64,000 bases of DNA. Origin: an uncultured Litoreibacter sp. (GTDB taxonomy: Bacteria; Pseudomonadota; Alphaproteobacteria; Rhodobacterales; Rhodobacteraceae). The stretch is from the NCBI GenBank assembly GCA_947501685.1, contig CANMWQ010000004.1, forward strand, positions 186,001 through 250,000, written 5' to 3'. Both the position numbers and the translations under genes were made by a program. A model generated the notes under the pieces. That model searched no databases. It was given only the letters and a program-made list of their open reading frames with translations, and was not told the origin of the DNA. Of this stretch, positions 36,314 through 44,150 are shown in pieces. Each line of letters starts with the position of its first letter. The stretch's first letter is position 1.

Positions 36314-36478
36314 CCGGGCGGGCGCAAGACCGTGGGGTGGCGCTGCAACGGTCATTCGACAGTACTTTATGGAGGCCAAGCACATCTTCCGAATATGTGA
36401 AGCACAAAGATGGCAAAGCGCCAGCCCGCTGGGACGGTCTTGCGCTCGCCCGGCGCCTGCGGCTTGCTTCCGGGCGGG
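36314..36478 (+). repeat. Structured palindromic element, copy A (candidate ncRNA or MITE-like repeat)
   Basis: Outer arms 36314-36333 and 36434-36453 pair over 20 bp with one G-U (on + strand RNA). Inner arms 36338-36344 (TGGCGCT) and 36417-36423 (AGCGCCA) pair perfectly. The 72-nt loop holds TCATTCGACAG (36352), CTTTATGG (36365) and CATCTTCC (36383). A 3' hairpin follows, CCCGG (36449) with CCGGG (36470). Copy B at 57993-58153 has the same order of parts with different but still complementary stems. Not recognised as any named family; orientation given from the G-U pair. Confidence 0.7.
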
Positions 36479-36533
36479 TCAGCGCGTTGAACAACTGTTT
36501 ACTAAGAGCCCGACCCGAAAAAGGGCCCCGCCC

Positions 36534-37946
36534 CTAACCCAAAATCAGCGCATCCGCCTTGGCCGTGGCTTTATCCGCCTGTGACCGATTGCCAAGACCC
36601 GCATGGGCGCGGGCGACGCAGCGCCAGTTTTGGGCGGAGGTGGGTTTTCCGGCGGCGCGCTCGTTGGCGAGGCTGAGGGCGAGGTCGAATTGGCGGTCGC
36701 GCAGGGCGGCTTCCAGAAGGGTCCAGCCGACGATGTCGCGCTGTGCGAAGCTGCCGCCCAGCATGTGGGTTTTGTAGCGGACCGACAAAAGGTAGTCGAC
36801 GCATTTTCCGTATTGGTCGTTTTTGAAGGCCTGCATCGCCAGACAGAAAGGCAGACCGATCTCGCGGCTCATGGCGACATTGGCGTCAGAGGCGGATTCG
36901 AGATAGCGCTCATTGGCCGAGAGCAGCTTTTCCTGCGCCTCCACCCTTCCATCGGAGACGAAGGACATCATCGCGTGGACGTCGTTGAAGGCGTAAAGCG
37001 TGTCCTCGGCGGAGGGCTCCCATTTATCGGCCAGATGGTTCCAGCGGTCACCGGATTCGAGCCCCATCAGGTTCATGCGCCACAAAAGTGCGGCGGCGTC
37101 GAGCTCTTCATATTTGTCGCCGGTGGAGCGGCGGGAATCGAGATGGGTGTCAAAGATCTCGAAGACCTGATCGGTCTGCTCGATATCGAGGTGATAGAGC
37201 CCGGTATGCCACCACAGATGATTGCAAAAATTCGATTTGCCCCATTCCTTGGCGCGGTCGGCCATGAAACGGATGCCGCCTGCTTGACGACCGCGCATCT
37301 CCATCACGTGGCTGACGGAGTGGACGGCATAGGGGTGGTCGGGGCGCATGGCGAGGGCGTGGCGGGCGAGCTCCTCGGCATGGGAGAAGTCGCGGTTTTC
37401 CTCAAGCCCGAAGCTGTAAAAGCCAAGGATGAACTCGTATCCCGGCGTGCTTTCATTCCACAGATCAAACACCCGCGCCACGATATCGCGCTGGCCTGCG
37501 ACGTCGCCCAGAAGGACATTGGTGTAATGCACAAGGGCGATGGCCAGCAGGTCGTGGGGGTATTTGACGACGACATCTTCCCAGCAGCGCACCGCACCGT
37601 GAAAATCGCCGTTGATCCAAGCCTTGACGGCGGCGTGATGGCCGCGCTCGCGCTCATTGGCATTTGCCATAGTGCTCTCGGCCTGCTCCAGCGCGTTGAC
37701 CATGGCGCCGTAGATGCGGGTCTCCATGGCTTGGGTCATCCAGGCGGCTTTGAACAGCCAGCCCATGGTGAAGTCGGGATGCTCTTGCAGGGTTTTGTTG
37801 ATGAGGCCCATCGGGTCTCCACCAAAGGCGAGCGCCTGTTCAATCGCGCTGTCCAGCGCGGCCACGGCTTGGGCGCTGTGATGGGTGACGGCCACCCCGC
37901 GCACGTCATGCTGCATCGGGCTATGGCTGCGGGTGTGAACGTTCAT
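36534..37946 (-). CDS. TTC38-like tetratricopeptide protein
   Basis: 470 aa from the ATG at 37946, chosen because GAAGGA lies 8 nt upstream; the frame is open 14 codons further. All-helical protein resembling the tetratricopeptide repeat protein 38 family, with HPDFTMGWLFKAAWM, KYPHDLLAIALVHY, HAEELARHALAMRPDHPYAVHSV and the HLWWHTGLYHLD block. Bacterial members have no established function and are cytoplasmic. Repeats run through most of the length. It stands alone between the palindromic element and the acyl-CoA dehydrogenase. Confidence 0.75.
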   Translation of the reverse strand: MNVHTRSHSPMQHDVRGVAVTHHSAQAVAALDSAIEQALAFGGDPMGLINKTLQEHPDFTMGWLFKAAWMTQAMETRIYGAMVNALEQAESTMANANERERGHHAAVKAWINGDFHGAVRCWEDVVVKYPHDLLAIALVHYTNVLLGDVAGQRDIVARVFDLWNESTPGYEFILGFYSFGLEENRDFSHAEELARHALAMRPDHPYAVHSVSHVMEMRGRQAGGIRFMADRAKEWGKSNFCNHLWWHTGLYHLDIEQTDQVFEIFDTHLDSRRSTGDKYEELDAAALLWRMNLMGLESGDRWNHLADKWEPSAEDTLYAFNDVHAMMSFVSDGRVEAQEKLLSANERYLESASDANVAMSREIGLPFCLAMQAFKNDQYGKCVDYLLSVRYKTHMLGGSFAQRDIVGWTLLEAALRDRQFDLALSLANERAAGKPTSAQNWRCVARAHAGLGNRSQADKATAKADALILG

Positions 37947-38162
37947 CGGGGGCATCCTTCGGTCATCGTCACGAGATTTACGGGGCAAACGGGGCCGGGG
38001 CGGCCCGGATGCCCTGCTCAGTATTTAATGAAACGGCGCGATTTTGGAATGTCTGCACGGCGACCTCACCTATATGTGAATTTTCGCGACCGGACACGCC
38101 TTTAGGGCCTGTCCCGCGCTGATCGGCGGGAGGCCGCTTTGTGTTCGTTTGTGCTGCCCCGC

Positions 38163-39350
38163 CTAACGGCGTTGCGATATCTTCATGCCCAACAGGCTGC
38201 CCGCGACCTGCGTTTTGAGGATCTGCGCGGTGCCGCCGCCGATGGTGAACATGCGCACGTCGCGGTACATCCGCTCGAGCGGCTCCTTGTCGCCATAGCC
38301 GCGCGCGCCGAAAATTTGCAGCGCATTGTCGACCACCTTGATGGCCTGCTCGGAGGCGAAGGCCTTGGCGCGGGCGGCCATCATCATGTCTGGGAAAGCG
38401 TGGCCAGTAGTGCCGCGCGATTTGGCGGCCTCATGCAGCATCAGGCGCGAGGCGTGGACGGCCATGTCCATATCGGCGAGCATCCATTGCAGGCCTTGGA
38501 ACTCGCCGATGGGCCGCCCGAACTGGTGGCGTTCCTTGAGGTAGCGCTTGGCATGCTCCAGCGCGCCCGCGGCCACACCCATGGCGATGGTGCCTGCGCC
38601 GACGCGCTGCGAATTATAGGCGGTCATCAGATCGGCAAAACCGCGTTTCAGCCCCGAGGGCGGCAGGATCAGCATCTCGGCGGGGACGCGGAGGTTGTCG
38701 AAGCGCAGCTCGGCCTCCGGCATGCCGCACAGGCCCATCGTGTGCTCCCGGCCGATGATATGGAAGCCCTTGGGGGCCACGCCACAAACCGGGTCGTGAT
38801 GCACGAGGAATGCGGCGATGCCTTGCGAGGTGTCAGTGTCACCCAGCACCTGCGCGAAGATCAGATAGAGCTTGGAGACCCCGCCCCCCGTGATCCAATG
38901 CTTGGTGCCGTTGAGAATGTAGTGATCGCCGTCACGTCGCGCGGTGGTTTGCATGTCGGTGGCGGCACTGCCCGCCTCGGGCTCGGTGATGCAGATGGCG
39001 GGTTTGTCGCCTGCCAGCACGATCGGGGCCGCAAAAGCGCGCTGCGCGTCGGTGCCATAGGCCATCACGGCGCTGATGCCGCCCATATTGGCCTCCACCA
39101 GAATGCGGGCGGAGAGCGTGCAAGCCTTGGCGATTTCCTCGACCACAGTGACCACATCAAAGAAGGAGGCCCCCTGCCCGCCAAACGCACGCGGGATGGT
39201 CATGCCCATGAGGCCTGCATCGGTCATCGCGGCGACATTGGGCCAGGGGTAGCTGCGGGTCTTGTCCCACTCGGCGGCGCGCGGGGCAAATTGCTGGGCC
39301 AGCTCGACGCCGATGGCGCGGTAGGTCTCGGTCGATCTGAGATGTTCCAT
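38163..39350 (-). CDS. Acyl-CoA dehydrogenase
   Basis: 395 aa from ATG 39350 (GAAAGG 8 nt upstream; a GTG three codons earlier also fits). Domain order is standard: N-terminal helices, beta domain with ICITEPEAGSAATDMQT and HWITGGG, then the C-terminal helical domain with RYLKERHQFGRPIGEFQGLQ (quoted in part: ERHQFGRPIGEFQGLQ) and QIFGARGYGDKEPLERMYRD. The usual catalytic Glu position is filled in the C-terminal IFGARGY-x-PLERMYRD region or nearby. Soluble FAD enzyme making a 2,3-enoyl-CoA. Divergent LysR gene likely controls it. Substrate not predictable. Confidence 0.87.
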   Translation of the reverse strand: MEHLRSTETYRAIGVELAQQFAPRAAEWDKTRSYPWPNVAAMTDAGLMGMTIPRAFGGQGASFFDVVTVVEEIAKACTLSARILVEANMGGISAVMAYGTDAQRAFAAPIVLAGDKPAICITEPEAGSAATDMQTTARRDGDHYILNGTKHWITGGGVSKLYLIFAQVLGDTDTSQGIAAFLVHHDPVCGVAPKGFHIIGREHTMGLCGMPEAELRFDNLRVPAEMLILPPSGLKRGFADLMTAYNSQRVGAGTIAMGVAAGALEHAKRYLKERHQFGRPIGEFQGLQWMLADMDMAVHASRLMLHEAAKSRGTTGHAFPDMMMAARAKAFASEQAIKVVDNALQIFGARGYGDKEPLERMYRDVRMFTIGGGTAQILKTQVAGSLLGMKISQRR

Positions 39351-39451
39351 GGCGCGCACCTTTCGTGAAGCTCACGCTTCCGTGATAGGCCTTGCTTATC
39401 TTCACGACAACGTAATAAAATTGCATTTTAAATACAGAAACTGTGAAGTAT
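39351..39451. promoter_or_regulatory. Divergent promoter with inverted repeats, acyl-CoA dehydrogenase / LysR
   Basis: CGTGAAG at 39364-39370 is mirrored by CTTCACG at 39400-39406, and GTGAAGCTCAC at 39365-39375 is itself nearly palindromic. The right half (39405-39450) is AT-rich. This fits LysR-type control of the divergent acyl-CoA dehydrogenase and of the regulator itself. Confidence 0.5.
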
Positions 39452-40315
39452 ATGAACATACGCGCCCTTGAGACCCTTGTGCAGCTGCTGGTGCAGCCCT
39501 CTTTCAGCGCCGTGGCGGAGGCGCGTAACATGACGCTGTCGGCGGTCTCAATGCAGATGAAGGCGCTGGAAAAGGAGCTGAACGCGGCGCTGTTTGACCG
39601 CCAGTCCCGCCCCCCGCGCCTGACCCCGCTGGGGCGCAAAGTGGCCGAGCAGGCGCGATTGGTGCTGGCGGAGCGTGACGACCTGCAAGCGCTGTGCCAA
39701 AGCAATCAGGGGCTGACGGGGCAATTTCTGATCGGCTTCATCCAGACCGCCAGCGTGCGGGTCCTGCCGCATTTTCTGGCCAATGCGCGGGCGCAGACGC
39801 CGCAGGCCACATTCCAATTTGCCGCTGGCCTCTCGGAGACCCTGTCCGACGACGTGGCCGAAGGGCGGCTCGACGCCGCCGTGGTCACGCAGGTGGAGCG
39901 CGAGGTGGCGCAGCTGCGCTTTCAACCTTTGGCGACGGAGGCGATGGTGATGGCCCTGCCCGCCTCCCATGCGGGGCTGGACCGCGACGCGCTGAGCGCA
40001 ACCCTGCCGCTGATCCGCTTCAGGCCCAGTTCGGGGATCGGGCGGCTGATCTCCACCTCGCTGGCCAAGGCGGGGCATGTGCCTGAGCAACAGCTGATCC
40101 TCGACAGTATCGAAGGCACGCTGGAATGCGTGAAACTGGGGCTGGGCTACACGCTGCTGCCCGAGCCGGATGTCGCGCGCTATGCAGATAGCCGGATCGT
40201 GACCCGCGCCGTTCCCGGCGACGATCCGGGGCGCGATCTGGTGCTGGTGACGCGGGACGACAAGACCAGCGCGAAATGGCGCGATGAGGTGTTTGCGTTG
40301 ATGAAACTGGGGTGA
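39452..40315 (+). CDS. LysR family transcriptional regulator
   Basis: 287 aa from ATG 39452 (a GTG three codons upstream is possible). N-terminal winged HTH: ALETLVQLLVQPSFSAVAEA, NMTLSAVSMQMKALEKEL, LFDRQSRPPRLTPLGRKV. C-terminal periplasmic-binding-like effector domain from about residue 90 with FLIGFIQTASVRVLP, ending in a LLPEPDVAR segment. Divergently placed next to the acyl-CoA dehydrogenase, its likely target. The ligand is unknown. Confidence 0.88.
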   Translation: MNIRALETLVQLLVQPSFSAVAEARNMTLSAVSMQMKALEKELNAALFDRQSRPPRLTPLGRKVAEQARLVLAERDDLQALCQSNQGLTGQFLIGFIQTASVRVLPHFLANARAQTPQATFQFAAGLSETLSDDVAEGRLDAAVVTQVEREVAQLRFQPLATEAMVMALPASHAGLDRDALSATLPLIRFRPSSGIGRLISTSLAKAGHVPEQQLILDSIEGTLECVKLGLGYTLLPEPDVARYADSRIVTRAVPGDDPGRDLVLVTRDDKTSAKWRDEVFALMKLG

Positions 40316-40331
40316 GGCGCGCACTCCTAGT

Positions 40332-40346
40332 TTAGAATAATTCTAA
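40332..40346. promoter_or_regulatory. Irr-box-like palindrome upstream of dps
   Basis: Perfect 7-1-7 palindrome TTAGAATAATTCTAA, 105 nt before the dps start. It matches the general TTAGAA-n-TTCTAA form described for alphaproteobacterial Irr (ICE) boxes. A ferritin-like target fits iron control. Assigned by pattern memory, not by search. Confidence 0.6.
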
Positions 40347-40450
40347 TAAGTGGTTGGAAATTCCCGGCGCGACGTTATGTTTGAAGAGGCGAGCAAGCGG
40401 CCCCGCCAGCCGGCATGAAATTGACACCATAAGCCACGCAGGAGATCGGC

Positions 40451-40921
40451 ATGACCCAGACAGCCCTCACCCTTACAAAGAACGCCTCCACCGCCATTGT
40501 CGAGGCGCTGAACCAATGCGTCGCAGAGACAGCCGTGACGACGATGCTGGCGCAGAATTTTCACTGGAACGTCACCGGCATGGCCTTTGGCCCGCTGCAT
40601 GAGCTGTTCCAGACGATTTATGAGGATCACTTTACCGCGCAAGACGATCTGGCAGAGCGGATCAAGGCGCTGGACGGCCATGCGGAAGGCACTTTGGCGG
40701 GCATGCTGGACCGCTCCAAAGTGTCCGAGCATGAGGGTGAGGCCAGCGATAAAGAGATGATCGAGGCGATGATGAAGGCGCAGCAGACGCTGGCCGCTAC
40801 GCTGGCTGGATGCGGCGAGATCGCAGCGGAGCATGGCGACGCGCTGACCGAAGACCTGTGCATCGCACGTGGTCAGGAGCACGAAAAATTCGCATGGTTC
40901 CTGCGCGCGCATCTGCGCTAA
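40451..40921 (+). CDS. dps: Dps family DNA-protection/ferritin-like protein
   Basis: 156 aa, usual Dps length. Four-helix bundle with the ferroxidase signature: H38 in NFHWNVTG, H50 in FGPLHELF and the DDLAERI motif around residues 65-71 (Asp and Glu ligands). It forms a dodecamer that oxidises and stores iron with peroxide and protects DNA. RBS AGGAG 6 nt before the ATG (GGAGATCGGC). The Irr-like box upstream suggests expression when iron is sufficient. Confidence 0.9.
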   Translation: MTQTALTLTKNASTAIVEALNQCVAETAVTTMLAQNFHWNVTGMAFGPLHELFQTIYEDHFTAQDDLAERIKALDGHAEGTLAGMLDRSKVSEHEGEASDKEMIEAMMKAQQTLAATLAGCGEIAAEHGDALTEDLCIARGQEHEKFAWFLRAHLR

Positions 40922-40934
40922 GCTGAGCTGACGA

Positions 40935-41183
40935 TTAGCCAAGATTGAAGGGCAATGTGACGCCCTTCTTCTTGAGCTTCTTGGCGTAAGCCACGGCCCA
41001 GCCATCATATTTGCCCATCGCAGCCTGCTGGGAGAGCAACATTTCCACGAATGCCAAGCGGTGCTTGTCCTTCTTCAATTCCTTGAAGAGGGATTTTTGC
41101 GCCTTGGTCATTGAGCAGCCGATGCAACGGCCCTCGCGCTTGTATTTGCACACGTCAATACAGGGGCTGGGGGTCTTGCTCAT
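40935..41183 (-). CDS. DUF1289 family protein
   Basis: 82-aa small protein with the DUF1289 cysteine pattern SPCIDVCKYKREGRCIGC: four cysteines in the first 25 residues that probably bind a metal. The rest is basic and helical. Function of the family is unknown. Its stop faces dps, 13 nt apart. Confidence 0.85.
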   Translation of the reverse strand: MSKTPSPCIDVCKYKREGRCIGCSMTKAQKSLFKELKKDKHRLAFVEMLLSQQAAMGKYDGWAVAYAKKLKKKGVTLPFNLG

Positions 41184-41266
41184 CGTCTCGTTGCCTTGCG
41201 CCTTAGGGAGGGGCCTACCGCGCCCACCTTCTAGCTAGGTGATTTGGAGGCCAATGCAACGGCGGC

Positions 41267-41365
41267 TTACTTGGTCACGATCAGTTTCCCCGCGCGGGTG
41301 ATGCGCAGCATGTAGTCCGTCCCATCGGGCACAATCTGCGCCTTATCTCTTGCAGATGGATTAAA
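41267..41365 (-). pseudogene. hemP: hemP (hemin uptake protein) C-terminal remnant
   Basis: The minus strand encodes ...AQIVPDGTDYMLRITRAGKL then IVTK and TAA (stop at 41267-41269). The Y-x-LRIT-x-x-GKL-I-x-TK ending is the core of the small HemP family (normally about 50-65 aa). There is no usable start: reading upstream, the frame runs F-N-P-S-A-R-D-K straight into the TAA stop of the araC gene (41366-41368), in the same frame. Only a GTG 21 codons from the end could start. It therefore looks like the tail of a hemP gene truncated by a deletion that joined it to araC. Confidence 0.65.
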
Positions 41366-42316
41366 TTACGACCGCGTGGCCGCGCTCTGCCGTCGAAATT
41401 CGGCAGGCGTTTGGCCGGTTTCCTTCTTGAAAGCACGGGTGAACGCGGAGTTAGAGGCATAGCCCGCGCTCTCTGCTGCGTCTGTCAGGGAGGTTTTGGG
41501 CTGCTGCAGGGTCCTTTTGGCGATCTCCATCCGCCATGTCGTCACATATTCCATCGGCGACATGCGCATCTGTTTCTGGAACTGTGCGGCAAAGCCTGCC
41601 CGAGACATCCCGGCGGTGTTTGCCAGCGATTCAACCGTCCACCGTGCAGCGGGGGCTTTGTGAAACGCGTCCATCGCCCGGCTTAGATTCTTGTCGGTAA
41701 AGGCCCCCAACGCAAATTCATCGGCGTCATTGCTTTCCACAAAATACCGGATGGCCTGCGCCAAAATCACCTCCGACATCCGCAGCGCGATCAGGTCGCC
41801 GCCCATTTTGCGCCCCCCCGCTTCCTCACCGATCATCTGCAAACTGGCCTCCATCCACCGCCCTGCATGTTCGCCATAATTCGTGATGTGAATAAAGGGT
41901 GGCAGACGTTCCAGAAGAATGTGCCGCGCTGTTTGATCGAAGGTGAAATGGCCGCAGATCAGCTGAGATTCGCTCTGCGGTTCTTCACCGCCAAAGACAA
42001 GGACGCCAGATCCATCATAGCCGGATTCTTTCAAAACCGCATCCAACGGCATGACAGTCAGCTCCGGGTCACCCCCGCTATAAAGCTGATGCGACGCCCC
42101 ATGTGGGATGATCACAAGATCGCCTTGCGCAAGGAAAACAGGGTCAGGCACACCGCTGACGCTCACGTAACAACTGCCGCGATGCGCGAAGTGAAACCGC
42201 GCCACATTTTGGTAGCTCGGGACCTCAACGCCCCATGGTTTTGTGAATGATGTCCGGAAATAAAGCGTTCCGCGCACCGACAGGCTGGTCAGGATATCAC
42301 TGAGAAAGTCAAGCAT
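41366..42316 (-). CDS. AraC family transcriptional regulator with cupin N-domain
   Basis: 316 aa. N-terminal cupin_6-type sensing domain (residues about 10-190) with RFHFAHRGSCYVSV and GDLVIIPHGASHQL. C-terminal double HTH: WTVESLANTAGMSRAGFAAQF, then SLTDAAESAGYASNSAFTRAFKKETGQTPAEFRR (quoted in parts: AAESAGYASNSAFTRAF). Divergent from the DUF4142-cupredoxin pair across a gap containing a perfect palindrome. Its 3' end is fused in frame, after one stop codon, to a hemP tail. Confidence 0.88.
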   Translation of the reverse strand: MLDFLSDILTSLSVRGTLYFRTSFTKPWGVEVPSYQNVARFHFAHRGSCYVSVSGVPDPVFLAQGDLVIIPHGASHQLYSGGDPELTVMPLDAVLKESGYDGSGVLVFGGEEPQSESQLICGHFTFDQTARHILLERLPPFIHITNYGEHAGRWMEASLQMIGEEAGGRKMGGDLIALRMSEVILAQAIRYFVESNDADEFALGAFTDKNLSRAMDAFHKAPAARWTVESLANTAGMSRAGFAAQFQKQMRMSPMEYVTTWRMEIAKRTLQQPKTSLTDAAESAGYASNSAFTRAFKKETGQTPAEFRRQSAATRS

Positions 42317-42332
42317 AGGCCGATCATATATA

Positions 42333-42350
42333 TGTAAACTTTAGTTTACA
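42333..42350. promoter_or_regulatory. 18-bp perfect palindrome between araC and the DUF4142 gene
   Basis: TGTAAACTTTAGTTTACA, 8-2-8 without mismatch, 17 nt upstream of the araC start and about 107 nt upstream of the DUF4142 start. AraC proteins usually bind direct repeats, so this symmetric operator more likely serves another dimeric regulator (TetR or MarR type) controlling one or both directions. Confidence 0.6.
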
Positions 42351-42456
42351 GCCCACTGTACCATCTGCATGACAGTTTGGACAGTAGAGCATTTTTAAAA
42401 GCAGTGTCTTGGCGCGATACTCGGAACTCAACGTCCTTCCCTCTGGAGCTTCCAAG

Positions 42457-42981
42457 ATGAAAAACCTTCTTTCTGCATTCACAATCGCACTGGCAATGAC
42501 CGGCGTTCAGGCCTCGGCCCAGGATGTGGCCGCCATGAACGACCTCGAATTTGCGCATATCGCATACACGGCTGACAACATCGACATCCGCTATGCGCAT
42601 CTTGCACTGGCTTTGTCCGACAACCCCAAAATTCATGAATTCGCGAACACAATGATCCGCGACCATACTGCGGTGAACGAAGCCGCTTTGGGCCTTCTTG
42701 AAAAGCTGGGCGCGACGGCTCAGGACAATGCCGTCAGCCAGTCGCTGAACGCAAACGCAGAAGAGATCATCGACGGGTTCGTCAAGCTGCGCGGCGCGGA
42801 GTTTGATGCCGCCTATGCCGCCAATGAACTGGCCTATCATCAGTCGGTGAATGATCTCGTAGAGAATACGATGATCCCGAATATCGACAATGCCGAAGTC
42901 AAAGCGCTCTTTGTGGAGGGGCTCGAAATCTTCAAGGCGCATGAAACGCACGCTGAAATGATGGTCAAGGCGCTGAAGTGA
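42457..42981 (+). CDS. DUF4142 family exported protein
   Basis: 174 aa from ATG 42457, preceded by CTGGAGC; the frame is open to 42409 without support. Signal peptide MKNLLSAFTIALAMTGVQASA is followed by a helical DUF4142 domain with IAYTADNIDIRYAHLAL, KIHEFANTMIRDHTAVN and the end ETHAEMMVKALK. The domain is ferritin-like in arrangement and periplasmic, but has no established role. Its stop shares an A with the next start (TGATG), so it is coupled to the cupredoxin. Confidence 0.8.
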   Translation: MKNLLSAFTIALAMTGVQASAQDVAAMNDLEFAHIAYTADNIDIRYAHLALALSDNPKIHEFANTMIRDHTAVNEAALGLLEKLGATAQDNAVSQSLNANAEEIIDGFVKLRGAEFDAAYAANELAYHQSVNDLVENTMIPNIDNAEVKALFVEGLEIFKAHETHAEMMVKALK

Positions 42982-43322
42982 TGCAAAGGGTCTATTCACG
43001 CCGCAACGTGGTAGCGAGGGCGGCTGCATCAGCAGTCGTCCTGACCGCCCTGCCCCTCCGGGCACAAGACCCGGTCATCCATGACGTCCAGATCAAAGCC
43101 TTCAAATTCGATCCTAAAGTGGTCCAGGTGCAGATCGGCGACACGATCCGTTGGACCAACCAAGACCTTGCCCCGCATACCGCAACTGCGGATGAGTTTG
43201 GCTGGGACACCGAAGAAATTGCGAAAGGTGAGACCGGCGAGGTTGTTGTCACCAAAGACATGGAAACATCCTACTTCTGCGCCTTTCACACCCACATGAA
43301 AGGGACAATTGAGATTTTGTAA
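42981..43322 (+). CDS. Cupredoxin (amicyanin/pseudoazurin-like blue copper protein)
   Basis: 113 aa. N-terminus has twin arginines (SRRNVVARAAA) and a hydrophobic stretch ending PLRAQ, suggesting Tat export. Type-1 copper ligands are present: H66 in LAPHTAT and the C100-x2-H103-x2-M106 loop in YFCAFHTHM. FKFDP-x-IGDTIRWTNQD is the usual strand pattern. It is a periplasmic electron carrier; the partner is unknown. Coupled to the DUF4142 gene. Confidence 0.85.
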   Translation: MQRVYSRRNVVARAAASAVVLTALPLRAQDPVIHDVQIKAFKFDPKVVQVQIGDTIRWTNQDLAPHTATADEFGWDTEEIAKGETGEVVVTKDMETSYFCAFHTHMKGTIEIL

Positions 43323-43805
43323 CCCCAGAGGGTCGTTCCAAAAAATGGTCCACCAATCAACCCTTGGCAGGCGACCGGACGACATGGCCGACTTCGTTGA
43401 AGCCGGAACTGCCCGTGCAAACGGGCTTGCCCATTAGGCCGGTCACTCGTTTGGTGACCTTTCGACCCTTGCCCCACCCTCTCGGGTTGGCGGCTGCCGT
43501 CACATGGCATTCGTCTGATCTCGAGGGTGGCTGGTCGCGCAGCTTGCGGGCCCATGCTGGCCATACTTGCCACACTTCCGAGCAAGCATCCGGTCAGCAT
43601 GCCCCCCCTGCGCGACCTCCTAACACTCCGGCATGGAGCGCGGCATCAACCGCGGCATCAACATGGGGATGAAGCCCCTGCCTCGCCATGCACGCAGAGC
43701 GCCCAGCGCCCCGTCGCGCCGGAATGAGCCACCACAAGGCACAGGCATACTTGAACGAGATGAGGCGCCGACGGCCATCTTATCAACCTTGCAAGATGGG
43801 TATCG
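43323..43805. other. 483-bp gap between the cupredoxin gene and tRNA-Ser
   Basis: No supported gene. Short frames on both strands (for example minus 43357-43575) have no recognisable family or RBS. CCCGTGCAAACGGG near 43410 is a small hairpin, and a 12-mer CGCGGCATCAAC is repeated in tandem at 43639-43650 and 43651-43662. It may hold a decayed gene. Confidence 0.35.
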
Positions 43806-43895
43806 TGGCGGAGGAGGTGGGATTCGAACCCACGGTAGACTTTCACCTACGTCGGTTTTCAAGACCGGTGCATTCGACCACTCTGCCACTCCTCC
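43806..43895 (-). tRNA. tRNA-Ser (anticodon UGA)
   Basis: 90 nt including encoded CCA (complement TGG at 43806-43808). Acceptor stem GGAGGAG pairs with CTCCTCC. Anticodon loop CTTGAAA gives UGA; the long variable arm marks a class II tRNA, and the T-loop GGTTCGAATCC is intact. Confidence 0.95.
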
Positions 43896-44150
43896 GACAG
43901 GGCGTGCTTAATGGCCTATCCGCGATTCTGGAAGGTTGAATGCGCGCCGCCGGGGCCAAAACTTCGGCACAGTTCACCGAAACTTTCCGGGCCAAATCCC
44001 GCCGAATGCGGGCACCGGGCTTTGCAAAACGCGCATGGTTGCATATGGTGCGCAAAAGAAAACTGGTGGAACCGCTTCAGCACGCTCAAAAGACGTGTGA
44101 CCCGCGGCCGGAAAATGCGCGCAGAACGCATATTATGAGGGGCAAAAACT

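Noticed and set aside
43357-43600. Possible small gene or transposase remnant upstream of tRNA-Ser
   Set aside because: No recognisable motif in any frame, no RBS, and no inverted repeats framing it.
43806-43895. tRNA-Ser as integration site of a genomic island
   Set aside because: No integrase, no repeated 3' tRNA segment and no foreign gene cargo on either side.
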